Below are positions 1-8,350 of a DNA stretch of 28,893 nt, in pieces. Made by a program: the position numbers and the translations under genes. This DNA comes from CAYJMQ01 sp964371555 (GTDB lineage: Bacteria > Bdellovibrionota > JACOXK01 > 2-02-FULL-40-11), in NCBI GenBank assembly GCA_964371555.1, contig CAYJMQ010000021.1, forward strand, positions 1 through 28,893, in the 5' to 3' direction. Below the pieces are notes generated by a model. The model worked only from the letters and a program-made list of their open reading frames with translations. It was not told where the DNA came from and made no database searches. Each line of letters begins with the position of its first letter. The stretch's first letter is position 1.

Positions 1-1902
1 ATAAGGATGAGTTGCTTTGTGGCTTTCGATCGAAAAATCAGAATCGACAACTTTAATGAAAATCCCGGTGATTTCCTGATCCGGATTTTTTCGAATAATG
101 ATGACAAGCTTCTTGCCGTCCTTTTTCGGAAATAAAGGATCCTCCAGACGATAGCCATCATAGTTTTGATCGCCACGCGAATAGAAAGAAGACGGACTCA
201 TAGATGGAAGTAATGCAATAGGGATTATCTTAGGATTAATCTCAATTCCTGTTGCTCCTAAAGACGATGAACTTTCTACAACTTGGAAAAATGGCGCCTC
301 CTCCAAAAATTGAGGTTCTAATTTCCTTGCGGGTCCCCCTTCATTGAAAATGGAGGCTCTCTCATACCCTCTGTGAACGACCCAATCTGTTTCATGGGGG
401 CGGTAGCCTTCTAAACGGATAACTTTGGGATTTTTGCCGCCACTCTCTTTAGGTAAAACCCGCCACTCCCCTAATCTTGGACGAACCTCGCGGGGAACGA
501 TGACTTTTATCCCAGCTCCCCCAACTGCCAAAGATGCCAAAGACAAAGCTGCAGATAACCCCATCTGAAGATATTCGGCGTCTTTATAATGCGCGTAACT
601 CTGATATCCCATCAGCGGCGCCCCAATGCCTGCGGCCAGAAGCGGCGATATCATAGCGATCATTTTAAAACCCGCGGCCAAAGGCAAAATGGCAAGGGCG
701 TTCAATCCCCACCGATTAAAGAAATTTTTAGAGGGGAAATCTCCCGTTTTTAAATAGTGGTCACCATATTCGGCGGATGTAAATAAACCTGAAATGACAG
801 CCACAGCCAACGTCCCCTTGGGTCCTATGAAAAGGGTTGAGCCGGTCATAACAGTTGAAACAATACCCACTTGAACCAAAAGCGCTGACATACCCCGGCT
901 TAAAAAGGGGTTCATCGTGGCAGGGGCGCCCGTCATGGTTGTCCACGCATCTTCCTTTTTAAATCCGAGCCTTATGGACTGTTCTTCTGTACGAAATTGA
1001 TGCAGCAGCGCTTCCCGTTCACGCGCGTTTTCATAAAATTTAAGAATAAAATCTTTATCGCTATCGCCAAATTCTTCTTTTTGAAGTCGCTCTGAAATCG
1101 GTTCAAGTTCCGAATCTTTCCAGAATTTTCTTAAATCCTGATAAAGCGCCAAACAAAATGCTCTTTTGATCCCCGGAAAAATCCGGTTTACAGTCTCATA
1201 ATATTTTTTCTGCCATGGTCTGGCATAACGCTCAAAATCTATCTCTCCGGAACCTGTAAGAGCCTCCAGCTGATCACTTTTCTTTTTTTCCTCTTGGATT
1301 CTTTTCCAGGAATTTTCAAGAATCGCCCTAAAATCGGGGTCTTCAATCTGAGAGACAAGTTTTTCAAAAGATTTTATATCATGAGTCCCTACTTCAAAAA
1401 GAATTTTTACCCTTTGTTTCCATTCCCTATAAACCGGAAACTCTCCAAAGATTTTATGAAGAGACTGATGTTCTTTGATAAGATCGTCATAATCTCTGCC
1501 TTGCCCTCTAATGAAAAGATCCTTTAATGTCTCAACCTGAGTCGGATCGTAAGATTCCTGAAATGCGATGATCTCCAAAATAAAATCATCGGCCAAAAAG
1601 CGCCGAAACGCCTCGAACCCTTCTTTTATGGCCGGCAAAAGCTCTTTTTCCGCCTCGCTGGCTCTCCATTCCAAAAATTCACCATATTCCCTCAAAAGCT
1701 CCTTTTCAGAAGAAGGCTGTTCTTTTGTTTGGGAAGAGATAAAAAGAGAAACGGCAAGGCTTTTTAAAAGAATATAGTCGGTCGCCTTTTCTTCTAAAGA
1801 TGGGGGTCCAATGATTCGCCCATCCTCCTCTGCAAACACCTCCGGCAGGAAATTCGGAAAGCTACAAAATATGAATAAAATGATGATCAAACGCTTTGTC
1901 AT
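1..1902 (-). CDS. Secreted protein of unknown function, 3' end cut off by the window edge
   Basis: An open frame runs from an ATG at 1902-1900 to the left edge with no stop, giving 634 visible residues; I translated it codon by codon. It begins with a signal peptide (MTKRLIIILFIFCSF..., likely cut after VFA near residue 24). Residues 25 to about 330 are charged and helical, rich in Glu, Lys and Arg. Three Gly/Ala-rich hydrophobic stretches follow at roughly 337-374, 399-434 and 448-469. The rest is a soluble tail that is still open at the edge. The hydrophobic stretches could be membrane-inserting or the core of a folded domain. There is no Shine-Dalgarno, but a TATATA box lies 11 nt before the ATG. 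It is divergent from the lipoprotein at 2210. I recognise no family. The reading frame is near certain; the function is unknown. Confidence 0.85.
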   Translation of the reverse strand, partial: MTKRLIIILFIFCSFPNFLPEVFAEEDGRIIGPPSLEEKATDYILLKSLAVSLFISSQTKEQPSSEKELLREYGEFLEWRASEAEKELLPAIKEGFEAFRRFLADDFILEIIAFQESYDPTQVETLKDLFIRGQGRDYDDLIKEHQSLHKIFGEFPVYREWKQRVKILFEVGTHDIKSFEKLVSQIEDPDFRAILENSWKRIQEEKKKSDQLEALTGSGEIDFERYARPWQKKYYETVNRIFPGIKRAFCLALYQDLRKFWKDSELEPISERLQKEEFGDSDKDFILKFYENAREREALLHQFRTEEQSIRLGFKKEDAWTTMTGAPATMNPFLSRGMSALLVQVGIVSTVMTGSTLFIGPKGTLAVAVISGLFTSAEYGDHYLKTGDFPSKNFFNRWGLNALAILPLAAGFKMIAMISPLLAAGIGAPLMGYQSYAHYKDAEYLQMGLSAALSLASLAVGGAGIKVIVPREVRPRLGEWRVLPKESGGKNPKVIRLEGYRPHETDWVVHRGYERASIFNEGGPARKLEPQFLEEAPFFQVVESSSSLGATGIEINPKIIPIALLPSMSPSSFYSRGDQNYDGYRLEDPLFPKKDGKKLVIIIRKNPDQEITGIFIKVVDSDFSIESHKATHPY

Positions 1903-2209
1903 TTGGATATCTTTATATAAGGCCTTGATTACGCATTACCTAAACAACCTGTCCTCTATGAATGATGCAAGCGTCATACCCCAATAAAAAAGAGATGCCA
2001 ATTTAAAAAACATCATATATTACAAGGGGTTAATAAAATTACGCCTCACAATTTACGATATTCCCCCTCAATAACTGGCAAAGTTTTAAACAAGATGCCC
2101 ATTTTCGGCCCTTAAAAAATCTCCTTTCTCCATTACTTTTCAAAAAGCTCCCTTAATTGACTCCCCCACCTTTTCCATGATAGAAAGGGCACCTATTTTT
2201 TAACCACTT
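1903..2209. promoter_or_regulatory. Divergent intergenic region, probable promoters on both sides
   Basis: This gap of about 307 bp between two divergent envelope genes holds no credible ORF. On the minus strand a TATATA box (1914-1919) sits 11 nt before the ATG at 1902. On the plus strand TTTCCA (2172-2177), a 16-nt spacer and TATTTT (2194-2199) end 10 nt before the ATG at 2210. A better -35 hexamer, TTGACT at 2157-2162, has only a poor -10 partner (GATAGA, 2179-2184). Neither start codon has a Shine-Dalgarno. Promoters are expected here from the gene layout; the exact boxes are guesses. Confidence 0.35.
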
Positions 2210-4948
2210 ATGCGCCGCATTTCATTCTATTTTATCCTTCCTTCTATTGCCTCTCTGGCTCTTGCCGTTATTTCCCTCTCCGGCTGTGGTAAACATGCTG
2301 TCGTTCCCCCACCCCTCTCCGTAGCAACCGTACCTCACCAAACCGCCGCTCTCCAGCCGCCGTGCGATGGAATTAAAATGGTTGGCGAGCTATCGACATC
2401 TGACTTTACCGCCCTTTTTCATTGCCTCAATGAAAAGGGGGGGCTTGAACCCCTTAAACCGGTTCTGATCGGCAACCAAAGCAATGCGGCCTTTTTTGTA
2501 CAAATCTATAATGAGATGTTTGCAAACAACCCAACCACCCGCAGCCAGACCTTGGAGCTCTTAACCTATCTCGAAAAAAACGGCGGTCTTAAAGAATTTC
2601 TTGCATTTATTTCAAGGTTTATTGAAGAATTTATTGAAACCCCCGATTTCCACACACATCTTAAAATTCTTCTCCAAACCCTGTTAAAAGATGATATCGA
2701 CCTCACAGGCCTTCTTAAAGCCGTTGTTGATTATCCTGAATTTTTAGAACTTTCCCAGATGGCGGAGGCCTCATTGAATAACGGCTCGCTTGAACATTTT
2801 CTTTCCGCGTTCGGCCTGTTTCTAAAACATAAAAATAATGAGGGAATATCCGGCTCTCAAATGCTTGTTGAGACTTTAAAAAGCATATCGTTGATAAATC
2901 TTGGAATTGAGACAAATGGCTCCGCTTTTGGCCTCGAGGATCTCGGCCAGCTCGGCTACCATGCAACCTTAAGAAATCTGCATGAGGCGCTTTTCAGACT
3001 TCAGCGGGAAGCAAAACTTCCAAAACTTGCTCTCCTCCTGACCGATCTCACAAACCGTTCCACTGCCGCCATTCTCACCGAGGAACGCCTGAGAAAATTA
3101 AAAGAAACCCCCGAAGAACTGACAGAAGAGGAGAAAAAAGCCTCCTATGAGGTTCTTGGCAAACATCCCGTAAATGATCTTTCGGCGCTGGTCAAACTCA
3201 TTTCAAGCCTGCATCGGGGATTTATCGAAGACGAAGACAAGTCGCGGCAGCAAAACATTCTCGCTTCCTTTGATATCTTCCTGCAGGCCGTAAAGGGGGC
3301 GTTTGACGCAAAAAAAGATCAGGGGCCTGACGCGGAAGCCTCAAAAGTGGTGACTACCTACAGTCTCTTTATGAACATTGCCTATCTCGAAGTGATGGAT
3401 GAAAGATTCCACCGAAAATCAGCTGAAGAGAAATTCCAACTTTATACCGTAATCGAAAACCCGGAAGATAATCTTTACGCCAAATATTTTCAAAACTTCA
3501 CCACGCGAAAAACCATAGATTTTAAAAAACGATACGATGAATATAAAAATTTCCTGAAAAAAGAGCGTGATCCAAAAGACCCTCATAAACCGCGCTGGAC
3601 GCCCGAAGAAATTGCTGAAAAACTTCGTATTTTCAAGGAAAAACTTTATGAGGAACTCCCCGAACTTCAGGCAAAATACAGATATTTTTTAAATGAAGAG
3701 GTCCGAAGAGTCTTCCATTGGGTCAATGAAAAACCGCTTTTTTTAAATAAAACCTTTTATGATTTTTTAACCGGACTAAAGTCTGAAAAAAGCATCGCTC
3801 TCTTTTTGGAAAAACTGCTTCTCAATCTCGACAATGAACTTTTGGATAAATTCATAAAGGAGTTCATTGAGGGACAGCTCGGTGATTTTTTTGAATTCAA
3901 CCGCCCGCTGGATACCTTTATGCGGTCGCTTTATGTTGAGCATTCCGGGGCGACATGGCTTTCCGGAACGATACTCGGAGTCATTCATGGATTTGCCAAG
4001 GGAATGCCGATGAAAGACCAGATCACGCTGATCGCCCTTGTCGAAGCGGCCGAGCCGCTGGAAAAACTTCTGATTCAGGAAAACCGGATTGCGGATATCC
4101 GCTCACTCCTTCTCCCTTTGCTCAAAGCCATCAATGCAACTTCCCAGGATGAAAGAATCCTGGATCTTTTTCAATGGCTCCACACCGGAGAATTTATGAA
4201 CAGAGAGGGAGAAAGAGATCAGATCATTACACAGCTCACTCCGCTTTTCATTGAGATGATGAAATCCGGCTTTTTTAATGAAACCCTGGACTTTATCGCG
4301 CACACCGGAAAAGATGCCCAAACCATCAATCGTTTTTTTCATTTCCTTCTTTTGAGCGAACCGAAGAAAAAATTCTTAACTCTTTACCGATTCATTCTTA
4401 CAAATGAAGATCATTTTATCCTCCGGGCCGACATAGAACATCTTTTGCATATCGCAGAAGGTCCGTTCGATCTCGAAGAACTGATATTAAAAATTAAGAT
4501 GCTCAGCTCAGATAAAAAAGGAGAACTTCTGAAACTGGCATCTCATGAATCCCTTCTGCCGCCCAACGCCAAAAGACCGCTCACGCCGCTTCTTAAAACC
4601 ATATCATCTGTCGTAAACCAACACCCGGAACACCTTAAAAATTTCCTGTTTCACCTGGGAAACTTCCTAACCCCTGATTCTGTAAATAAGCTCGTTTCAG
4701 TCCTTTTAAAATATCGCAAAACCAAAAGAACGCTGATTGGCGCATCACAGGTTCATGGCGGGGAAAGCCCGCTGGTTCATTTAATAAGGCAGGATCAAAT
4801 GATCCCGTTTCTTAAAATTGTTGAGAGACTGCTCGATGAAGAAACATTTCAGTCGACACATCTTTTTATAAAAGAACTGATTGACAGGGGGGAGATTGAA
4901 AGAACACTGGAGCTTCTCTCAAAAATACTTTTGCTGGAAAAAACATAA
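2210..4948 (+). CDS. Large helical lipoprotein, unknown function
   Basis: This is a 912-aa protein with a lipoprotein signal peptide: MRR, a hydrophobic core, and lipobox LSGC with the modified cysteine at residue 26. It should be anchored in the outer membrane or the outer leaflet of the inner membrane. The mature part has no transmembrane segments. It is a long series of amphipathic helices rich in Leu, Glu and Lys, with recurrent 'LLKLI / FLKxLLxxL' helix pairs, which suggests an alpha-solenoid (HEAT- or TPR-like) scaffold. I could not define a regular repeat length. It is followed after 15 bp by two secreted paralogues, so the three are probably co-transcribed. There is a G7 run at 2437-2443. 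The start lacks a Shine-Dalgarno but is fixed by the signal peptide. I recognise no family. Confidence 0.88.
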   Translation: MRRISFYFILPSIASLALAVISLSGCGKHAVVPPPLSVATVPHQTAALQPPCDGIKMVGELSTSDFTALFHCLNEKGGLEPLKPVLIGNQSNAAFFVQIYNEMFANNPTTRSQTLELLTYLEKNGGLKEFLAFISRFIEEFIETPDFHTHLKILLQTLLKDDIDLTGLLKAVVDYPEFLELSQMAEASLNNGSLEHFLSAFGLFLKHKNNEGISGSQMLVETLKSISLINLGIETNGSAFGLEDLGQLGYHATLRNLHEALFRLQREAKLPKLALLLTDLTNRSTAAILTEERLRKLKETPEELTEEEKKASYEVLGKHPVNDLSALVKLISSLHRGFIEDEDKSRQQNILASFDIFLQAVKGAFDAKKDQGPDAEASKVVTTYSLFMNIAYLEVMDERFHRKSAEEKFQLYTVIENPEDNLYAKYFQNFTTRKTIDFKKRYDEYKNFLKKERDPKDPHKPRWTPEEIAEKLRIFKEKLYEELPELQAKYRYFLNEEVRRVFHWVNEKPLFLNKTFYDFLTGLKSEKSIALFLEKLLLNLDNELLDKFIKEFIEGQLGDFFEFNRPLDTFMRSLYVEHSGATWLSGTILGVIHGFAKGMPMKDQITLIALVEAAEPLEKLLIQENRIADIRSLLLPLLKAINATSQDERILDLFQWLHTGEFMNREGERDQIITQLTPLFIEMMKSGFFNETLDFIAHTGKDAQTINRFFHFLLLSEPKKKFLTLYRFILTNEDHFILRADIEHLLHIAEGPFDLEELILKIKMLSSDKKGELLKLASHESLLPPNAKRPLTPLLKTISSVVNQHPEHLKNFLFHLGNFLTPDSVNKLVSVLLKYRKTKRTLIGASQVHGGESPLVHLIRQDQMIPFLKIVERLLDEETFQSTHLFIKELIDRGEIERTLELLSKILLLEKT

Positions 4949-4963
4949 CAAACAGGAGCACAG

Positions 4964-6127
4964 ATGAAGGAAACATATATGAAAGAATTAAAACTTCTGA
5001 TTATTACATTGATCATTTTCTTTTTGGCGATAGCAAACGCCAAAGAACCCCCTCCCCTTCCGGAAGGCCCAAATGAAGTCAAAACAGAACTCGACGACTT
5101 TATAAGAGAGGAACTGATGAAGACCGAGCTCTATACGCATGACAGGGTCGAAGCGGGGACTCAGAATATCGTTACGCGAAAAGAGCTCGAGGAAGGTGAA
5201 ATAGCGGTTTTGAGATATGGCAATAAAAAACCCTCCGGCGGACGCTATTCCCATTCAGTCTGGAGCCGGCATTTGATTCAGAAAAAAACAGATGAAGAGC
5301 TCGAAAATGAAGGAATCGACCCGTTGATTCCGGATGAAAAATTAACGCCATCACAGCGTGAAATAAAGAACAGGGTTATCCGCAATGTCCGCAAGGAAAC
5401 AGGGTATTCTCTAGGTGAACAAAAAAACGCGATTGAAGAGAAAAAAAGAGAACTGAAGCGGGAGCTGACAGAAGACGAACTAAAGACTGTGCTTAACCGC
5501 TATCCGCTCAAAGAAGATATTCAGGCCGATGAATTGGAAACCATTGCCATTATTCATAAGACCGACATCTATAAAATCCACTCCATTTTTATCGATCAGG
5601 ATCCTTATGAGAAATTGTTTCCCGTCTATTTTCGCAAATCGCATATTTTAACAGATAATGAATTAAAACAACGAAACATCGTTCTAAAAGCCGGGGAAAG
5701 CCTTTTTTACGCCCATCTTAAGTTAGACGACGCGCTGATCAAATACACCGTTTTAAATCACTGGAGAAAAAGCCGAAGAACCGTAAAACTCAATGGGGAG
5801 CTGACAACGATTCCCATCATCACAACAGCCTGGACCATTGATGAACGTTTTTTCAGTTCCGACGAGGATGAAGACAAAGATCCCTTTTCTCATGAAGGGG
5901 TATTTGTTATCGGCGGCTATCTGGAACTCGAACCCTATATTGAAAAGGATCCGAACGGGTTTGAAAAGATCTCTGATTCGAGCGTCCTTGCGGTCTATCA
6001 TACTTACACAAGAATGGACGAACTCCATAAGGACTTAAGCAGCGTCAATGAACTCTTCCGCGAATCGGTTGGAAGAATTCTTTGCCAGACGATTTTTAAA
6101 AAAATTAAAGAAATTTTAGGGGAATGA
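4964..6127 (+). CDS. Secreted protein, START/SRPBCC-like, first of a tandem pair
   Basis: The product is 387 aa with an N-terminal signal peptide (hydrophobic core LLIITLIIFFLAIANA, cut near residue 26). The ATG at 4964 follows AGGAG at 4953-4957; a second ATG at 4979 is possible. Residues about 30-190 are charged and helical. The C-terminal half (about 195-385) aligns by eye with the next gene: AW-x-ID, EGV, a G..LEPYIE-like stretch, YH-x-Y and LFRESVGR. The order of elements, an early 'D..PYEKLFP' helix, strands, and a long last helix after FRESV, resembles the START/SRPBCC helix-grip fold. That fold is inference from pattern, not a search result. There is no catalytic motif. It may bind a lipid or other hydrophobic ligand in the envelope. 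Confidence 0.88.
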   Translation: MKETYMKELKLLIITLIIFFLAIANAKEPPPLPEGPNEVKTELDDFIREELMKTELYTHDRVEAGTQNIVTRKELEEGEIAVLRYGNKKPSGGRYSHSVWSRHLIQKKTDEELENEGIDPLIPDEKLTPSQREIKNRVIRNVRKETGYSLGEQKNAIEEKKRELKRELTEDELKTVLNRYPLKEDIQADELETIAIIHKTDIYKIHSIFIDQDPYEKLFPVYFRKSHILTDNELKQRNIVLKAGESLFYAHLKLDDALIKYTVLNHWRKSRRTVKLNGELTTIPIITTAWTIDERFFSSDEDEDKDPFSHEGVFVIGGYLELEPYIEKDPNGFEKISDSSVLAVYHTYTRMDELHKDLSSVNELFRESVGRILCQTIFKKIKEILGE

Positions 6128-6131
6128 ATCG

Positions 6132-7100
6132 ATGAAGACCCGCCAAATCCATCTTTCGATTTCTGTGGCGATTTTTGCGGCGCTTTCTGCGATATCAGAA
6201 AAGGGGCTGTCATCCCCCTCAAACGGCATTTATCAAAAAAATTCCGAATTTATGTGTCACCCCGCGTTGATCGAAGAGCTTTATCAGAAAAACGAAGTGA
6301 CTACTACGATCATCGACACATTGACACGACGGGAAATCGCAACCATGATCCCCCGCCGGGATATTGAAGGGGGGACTGTTCCCATCCAAATTTCCCGGAA
6401 ACCCGGTTTTGCAATTCAGGAAATTTACCGGATAGCGGAAGAAGAAATAACCGAAAAGAATATTACTTCTGATAAGGAAAAAAATAGAATCAGGGCGCGG
6501 ATTTCCTCTGAAAAACTGGGAACTGTTGACGAGGAGGTAATTGAGGGGGTGGCGCTGGCTATTGCGAACAGCCCCGCTTCAAAACTCATGGAAATGTTTC
6601 TCAAACTGGACGATTTTAAAAAGTATTCCCCCCATATTTTCATGGAAAGTATCGAGTTAAAAGAATCAGAGTTGTCACAAAAACATATAAAATTCCAATA
6701 CTCAAAAATTAAAATTTCAGGATCCGAATTTTCACAAACCCTTCGATATGAAATGAGCCGGGAAACAAAAGAAATTGGCGTGCACACAAAAAATGGAAAA
6801 CTGAATCAGAGTGTTCAGGTCATCATTGTCGCATGGGAGATCGACCCCCTTTTTAAAGATGATCCTCACTACAAACAGGAAGGGGTCCTCATGAACAACG
6901 GCTCTTTTACGATTCAGCCTTATATAGACGAAAATGGAACGGTCGATCCCCATCGATCGATTATTCTCTACCACATTTATATCAAACTCGAACGGAGCAA
7001 TTTTGCCATGGAAATTTTATCAGCTATTTTCAGGGATTCTGTCGCAAGAACCACGCTATATGACCTTGCGACCGCCATGCGGCGGGAAGCAAGTCGTTAG
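6132..7100 (+). CDS. Secreted protein, START/SRPBCC-like, second of a tandem pair
   Basis: The product is 322 aa with a signal-peptide-like N-terminus (residues 1-28, ending near LSS). It starts 4 bp after the previous stop, with AGGGG at 6118-6122. It is a diverged paralogue of its neighbour. Matching elements include EEL followed by 'RRDIEGG' (against 'RKELEEG'), 'LDDFKKYSPH' (against 'QDPYEKLFPV'), AWEID (against AWTID), EGV, 'IQPYID' (against 'LEPYIE'), YHIY and 'IFRDSVAR' (against 'LFRESVGR'). The shared C-terminal half suggests one ligand-binding-type domain; the fold call is tentative. It ends tail to tail with ccsA, sharing 4 bp (TTAG). Function is unknown; an envelope operon with the 912-aa lipoprotein is the main clue. 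Confidence 0.87.
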   Translation: MKTRQIHLSISVAIFAALSAISEKGLSSPSNGIYQKNSEFMCHPALIEELYQKNEVTTTIIDTLTRREIATMIPRRDIEGGTVPIQISRKPGFAIQEIYRIAEEEITEKNITSDKEKNRIRARISSEKLGTVDEEVIEGVALAIANSPASKLMEMFLKLDDFKKYSPHIFMESIELKESELSQKHIKFQYSKIKISGSEFSQTLRYEMSRETKEIGVHTKNGKLNQSVQVIIVAWEIDPLFKDDPHYKQEGVLMNNGSFTIQPYIDENGTVDPHRSIILYHIYIKLERSNFAMEILSAIFRDSVARTTLYDLATAMRREASR

Positions 7101-8350
7101 CCTGGATTCGGATTTCCATAAGAATGAAGTCCTGAGAGAAGAACATTGACCCCCATATAGGTAAACATCACGACAAAAAATCCGATGATAGAAATAATGG
7201 CGGAGCGGCGGCCGCCCCATCCATGGACAATGCGGGTGTGAATATAAATCGCATAGACAATCCAGGTAATAAGCGCCCATGTCTCTTTGGGATCCCATCC
7301 CCAAAAACGCCCCCAGGCGGAATGGGCCCAGATGCCACCGGTCACAACAAGAAGGGTTACCATCGGAAGTCCAAAAAGATTGAGACGATAAGCCAATCCA
7401 TCCAAGATTTCTTTGTTTGGCAAAAGCCGCACAAATCTCTCTTCAAAGCTGTCATATAAGAGATAAAGAAGCGCCATCACCAGGGCGGCAATAATGATTC
7501 CAAATTGAAACGGCTGAGATCGAAAAGAAACGGATGGCATGAGCCAAATCCGGTAGACGAGTTGTATTACATCCAAAAGATGAGTGAGAACTGCGCAAAC
7601 AAAGAGCCCCTTTGCGAACTGGGCAAAGAGCGGCTGATTTTTTTTAGCATTTCTTTTACCATTTTTCTTAATCGAAAGGCTGTAAAACAAAAAAGAAATC
7701 AGATAAAGAGCGAAGGCCAACAAAAAAAGATATCCGACATACGAAAGAATTTCTGTTTTCCAATACCCATCTCTCATGAATTGATAGCCCACCGTTGAAA
7801 GCAGGGCGATGGAAGCGATAAAAGAAACAAATGCCCCAAAATAGTCGCTGCGAACCCGATCTTTCATTAAATAAAAAAGGCTTAAGACCGAGCCGACTAA
7901 AAAACAGGGGTAGGCAATACAAGCCATAAAGACATGAATGAAAATCCATTTGCTTCGAAGGGCCGGGACGAGAGGGGTAATCTCTTTATCTGTTCCAAAC
8001 GAGGCGATTCCAAGTCCGATAATCGCAAGCGGCAGAACAAAACTCCCCAGCAGCGGGAGATGATTTCGATATTGAATAATCTGATAAATAAGAAGCAGAC
8101 CCCAAATAAAAAAGACGATCGATTCATAAAGATTTGACCATGGCGGATGTTCAATCCCCCCGGCATGCCAGCGAAGTCCAAGCGCGATCGTATGAAGGAT
8201 CCACCCCGCCGAAACAAGCAGCCGCGCGATCTTTGCCATCGTCAAAGACCGCACGGCAATAAATAGCAAAGAAAGAAACGCGGAAACGAGATAAAAAATC
8301 GCCGCGGCATCAAAAAATTTGAGACTCCAAAGATATTGGGAATTCATCAT
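7097..8350 (-). CDS. ccsA: CcsA-type heme export / cytochrome c synthase subunit
   Basis: This is a 417-aa polytopic membrane protein. With ResB it forms the System II heme exporter and cytochrome c synthetase, which moves heme across the inner membrane and attaches it to CXXCH motifs of apocytochromes. The diagnostic tryptophan-rich WWD segment is at about 346-358 (WGRFWGWDPKETW). It is followed by conserved histidine contexts (IHTRIVHGW near 371-376, GLHSYG near 409). There are roughly eight hydrophobic segments, with longer loops than the smallest CcsA proteins. The ATG overlaps the resB stop by one base (TAATG), so translation is coupled. A second ATG follows at once. The nomenclature varies: in some species this subunit is called CcsB and the partner ResB or Ccs1. 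Family assignment is firm. Confidence 0.95.
   Translation of the reverse strand: MMNSQYLWSLKFFDAAAIFYLVSAFLSLLFIAVRSLTMAKIARLLVSAGWILHTIALGLRWHAGGIEHPPWSNLYESIVFFIWGLLLIYQIIQYRNHLPLLGSFVLPLAIIGLGIASFGTDKEITPLVPALRSKWIFIHVFMACIAYPCFLVGSVLSLFYLMKDRVRSDYFGAFVSFIASIALLSTVGYQFMRDGYWKTEILSYVGYLFLLAFALYLISFLFYSLSIKKNGKRNAKKNQPLFAQFAKGLFVCAVLTHLLDVIQLVYRIWLMPSVSFRSQPFQFGIIIAALVMALLYLLYDSFEERFVRLLPNKEILDGLAYRLNLFGLPMVTLLVVTGGIWAHSAWGRFWGWDPKETWALITWIVYAIYIHTRIVHGWGGRRSAIISIIGFFVVMFTYMGVNVLLSGLHSYGNPNPG

Noticed and set aside
2157..2184. TTGACT followed by GATAGA as promoter of the 912-aa lipoprotein
   Set aside because: The -35 is good but the -10 matches at only three positions; TATTTT nearer the ATG is an equal or better candidate, so neither is called firmly.
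6425..6787. 120-codon minus-strand frame inside the second START-like gene
   Set aside because: It is antisense to a gene supported by homology to its neighbour; its Ser/Phe/Ile-rich composition is typical of a reverse frame.
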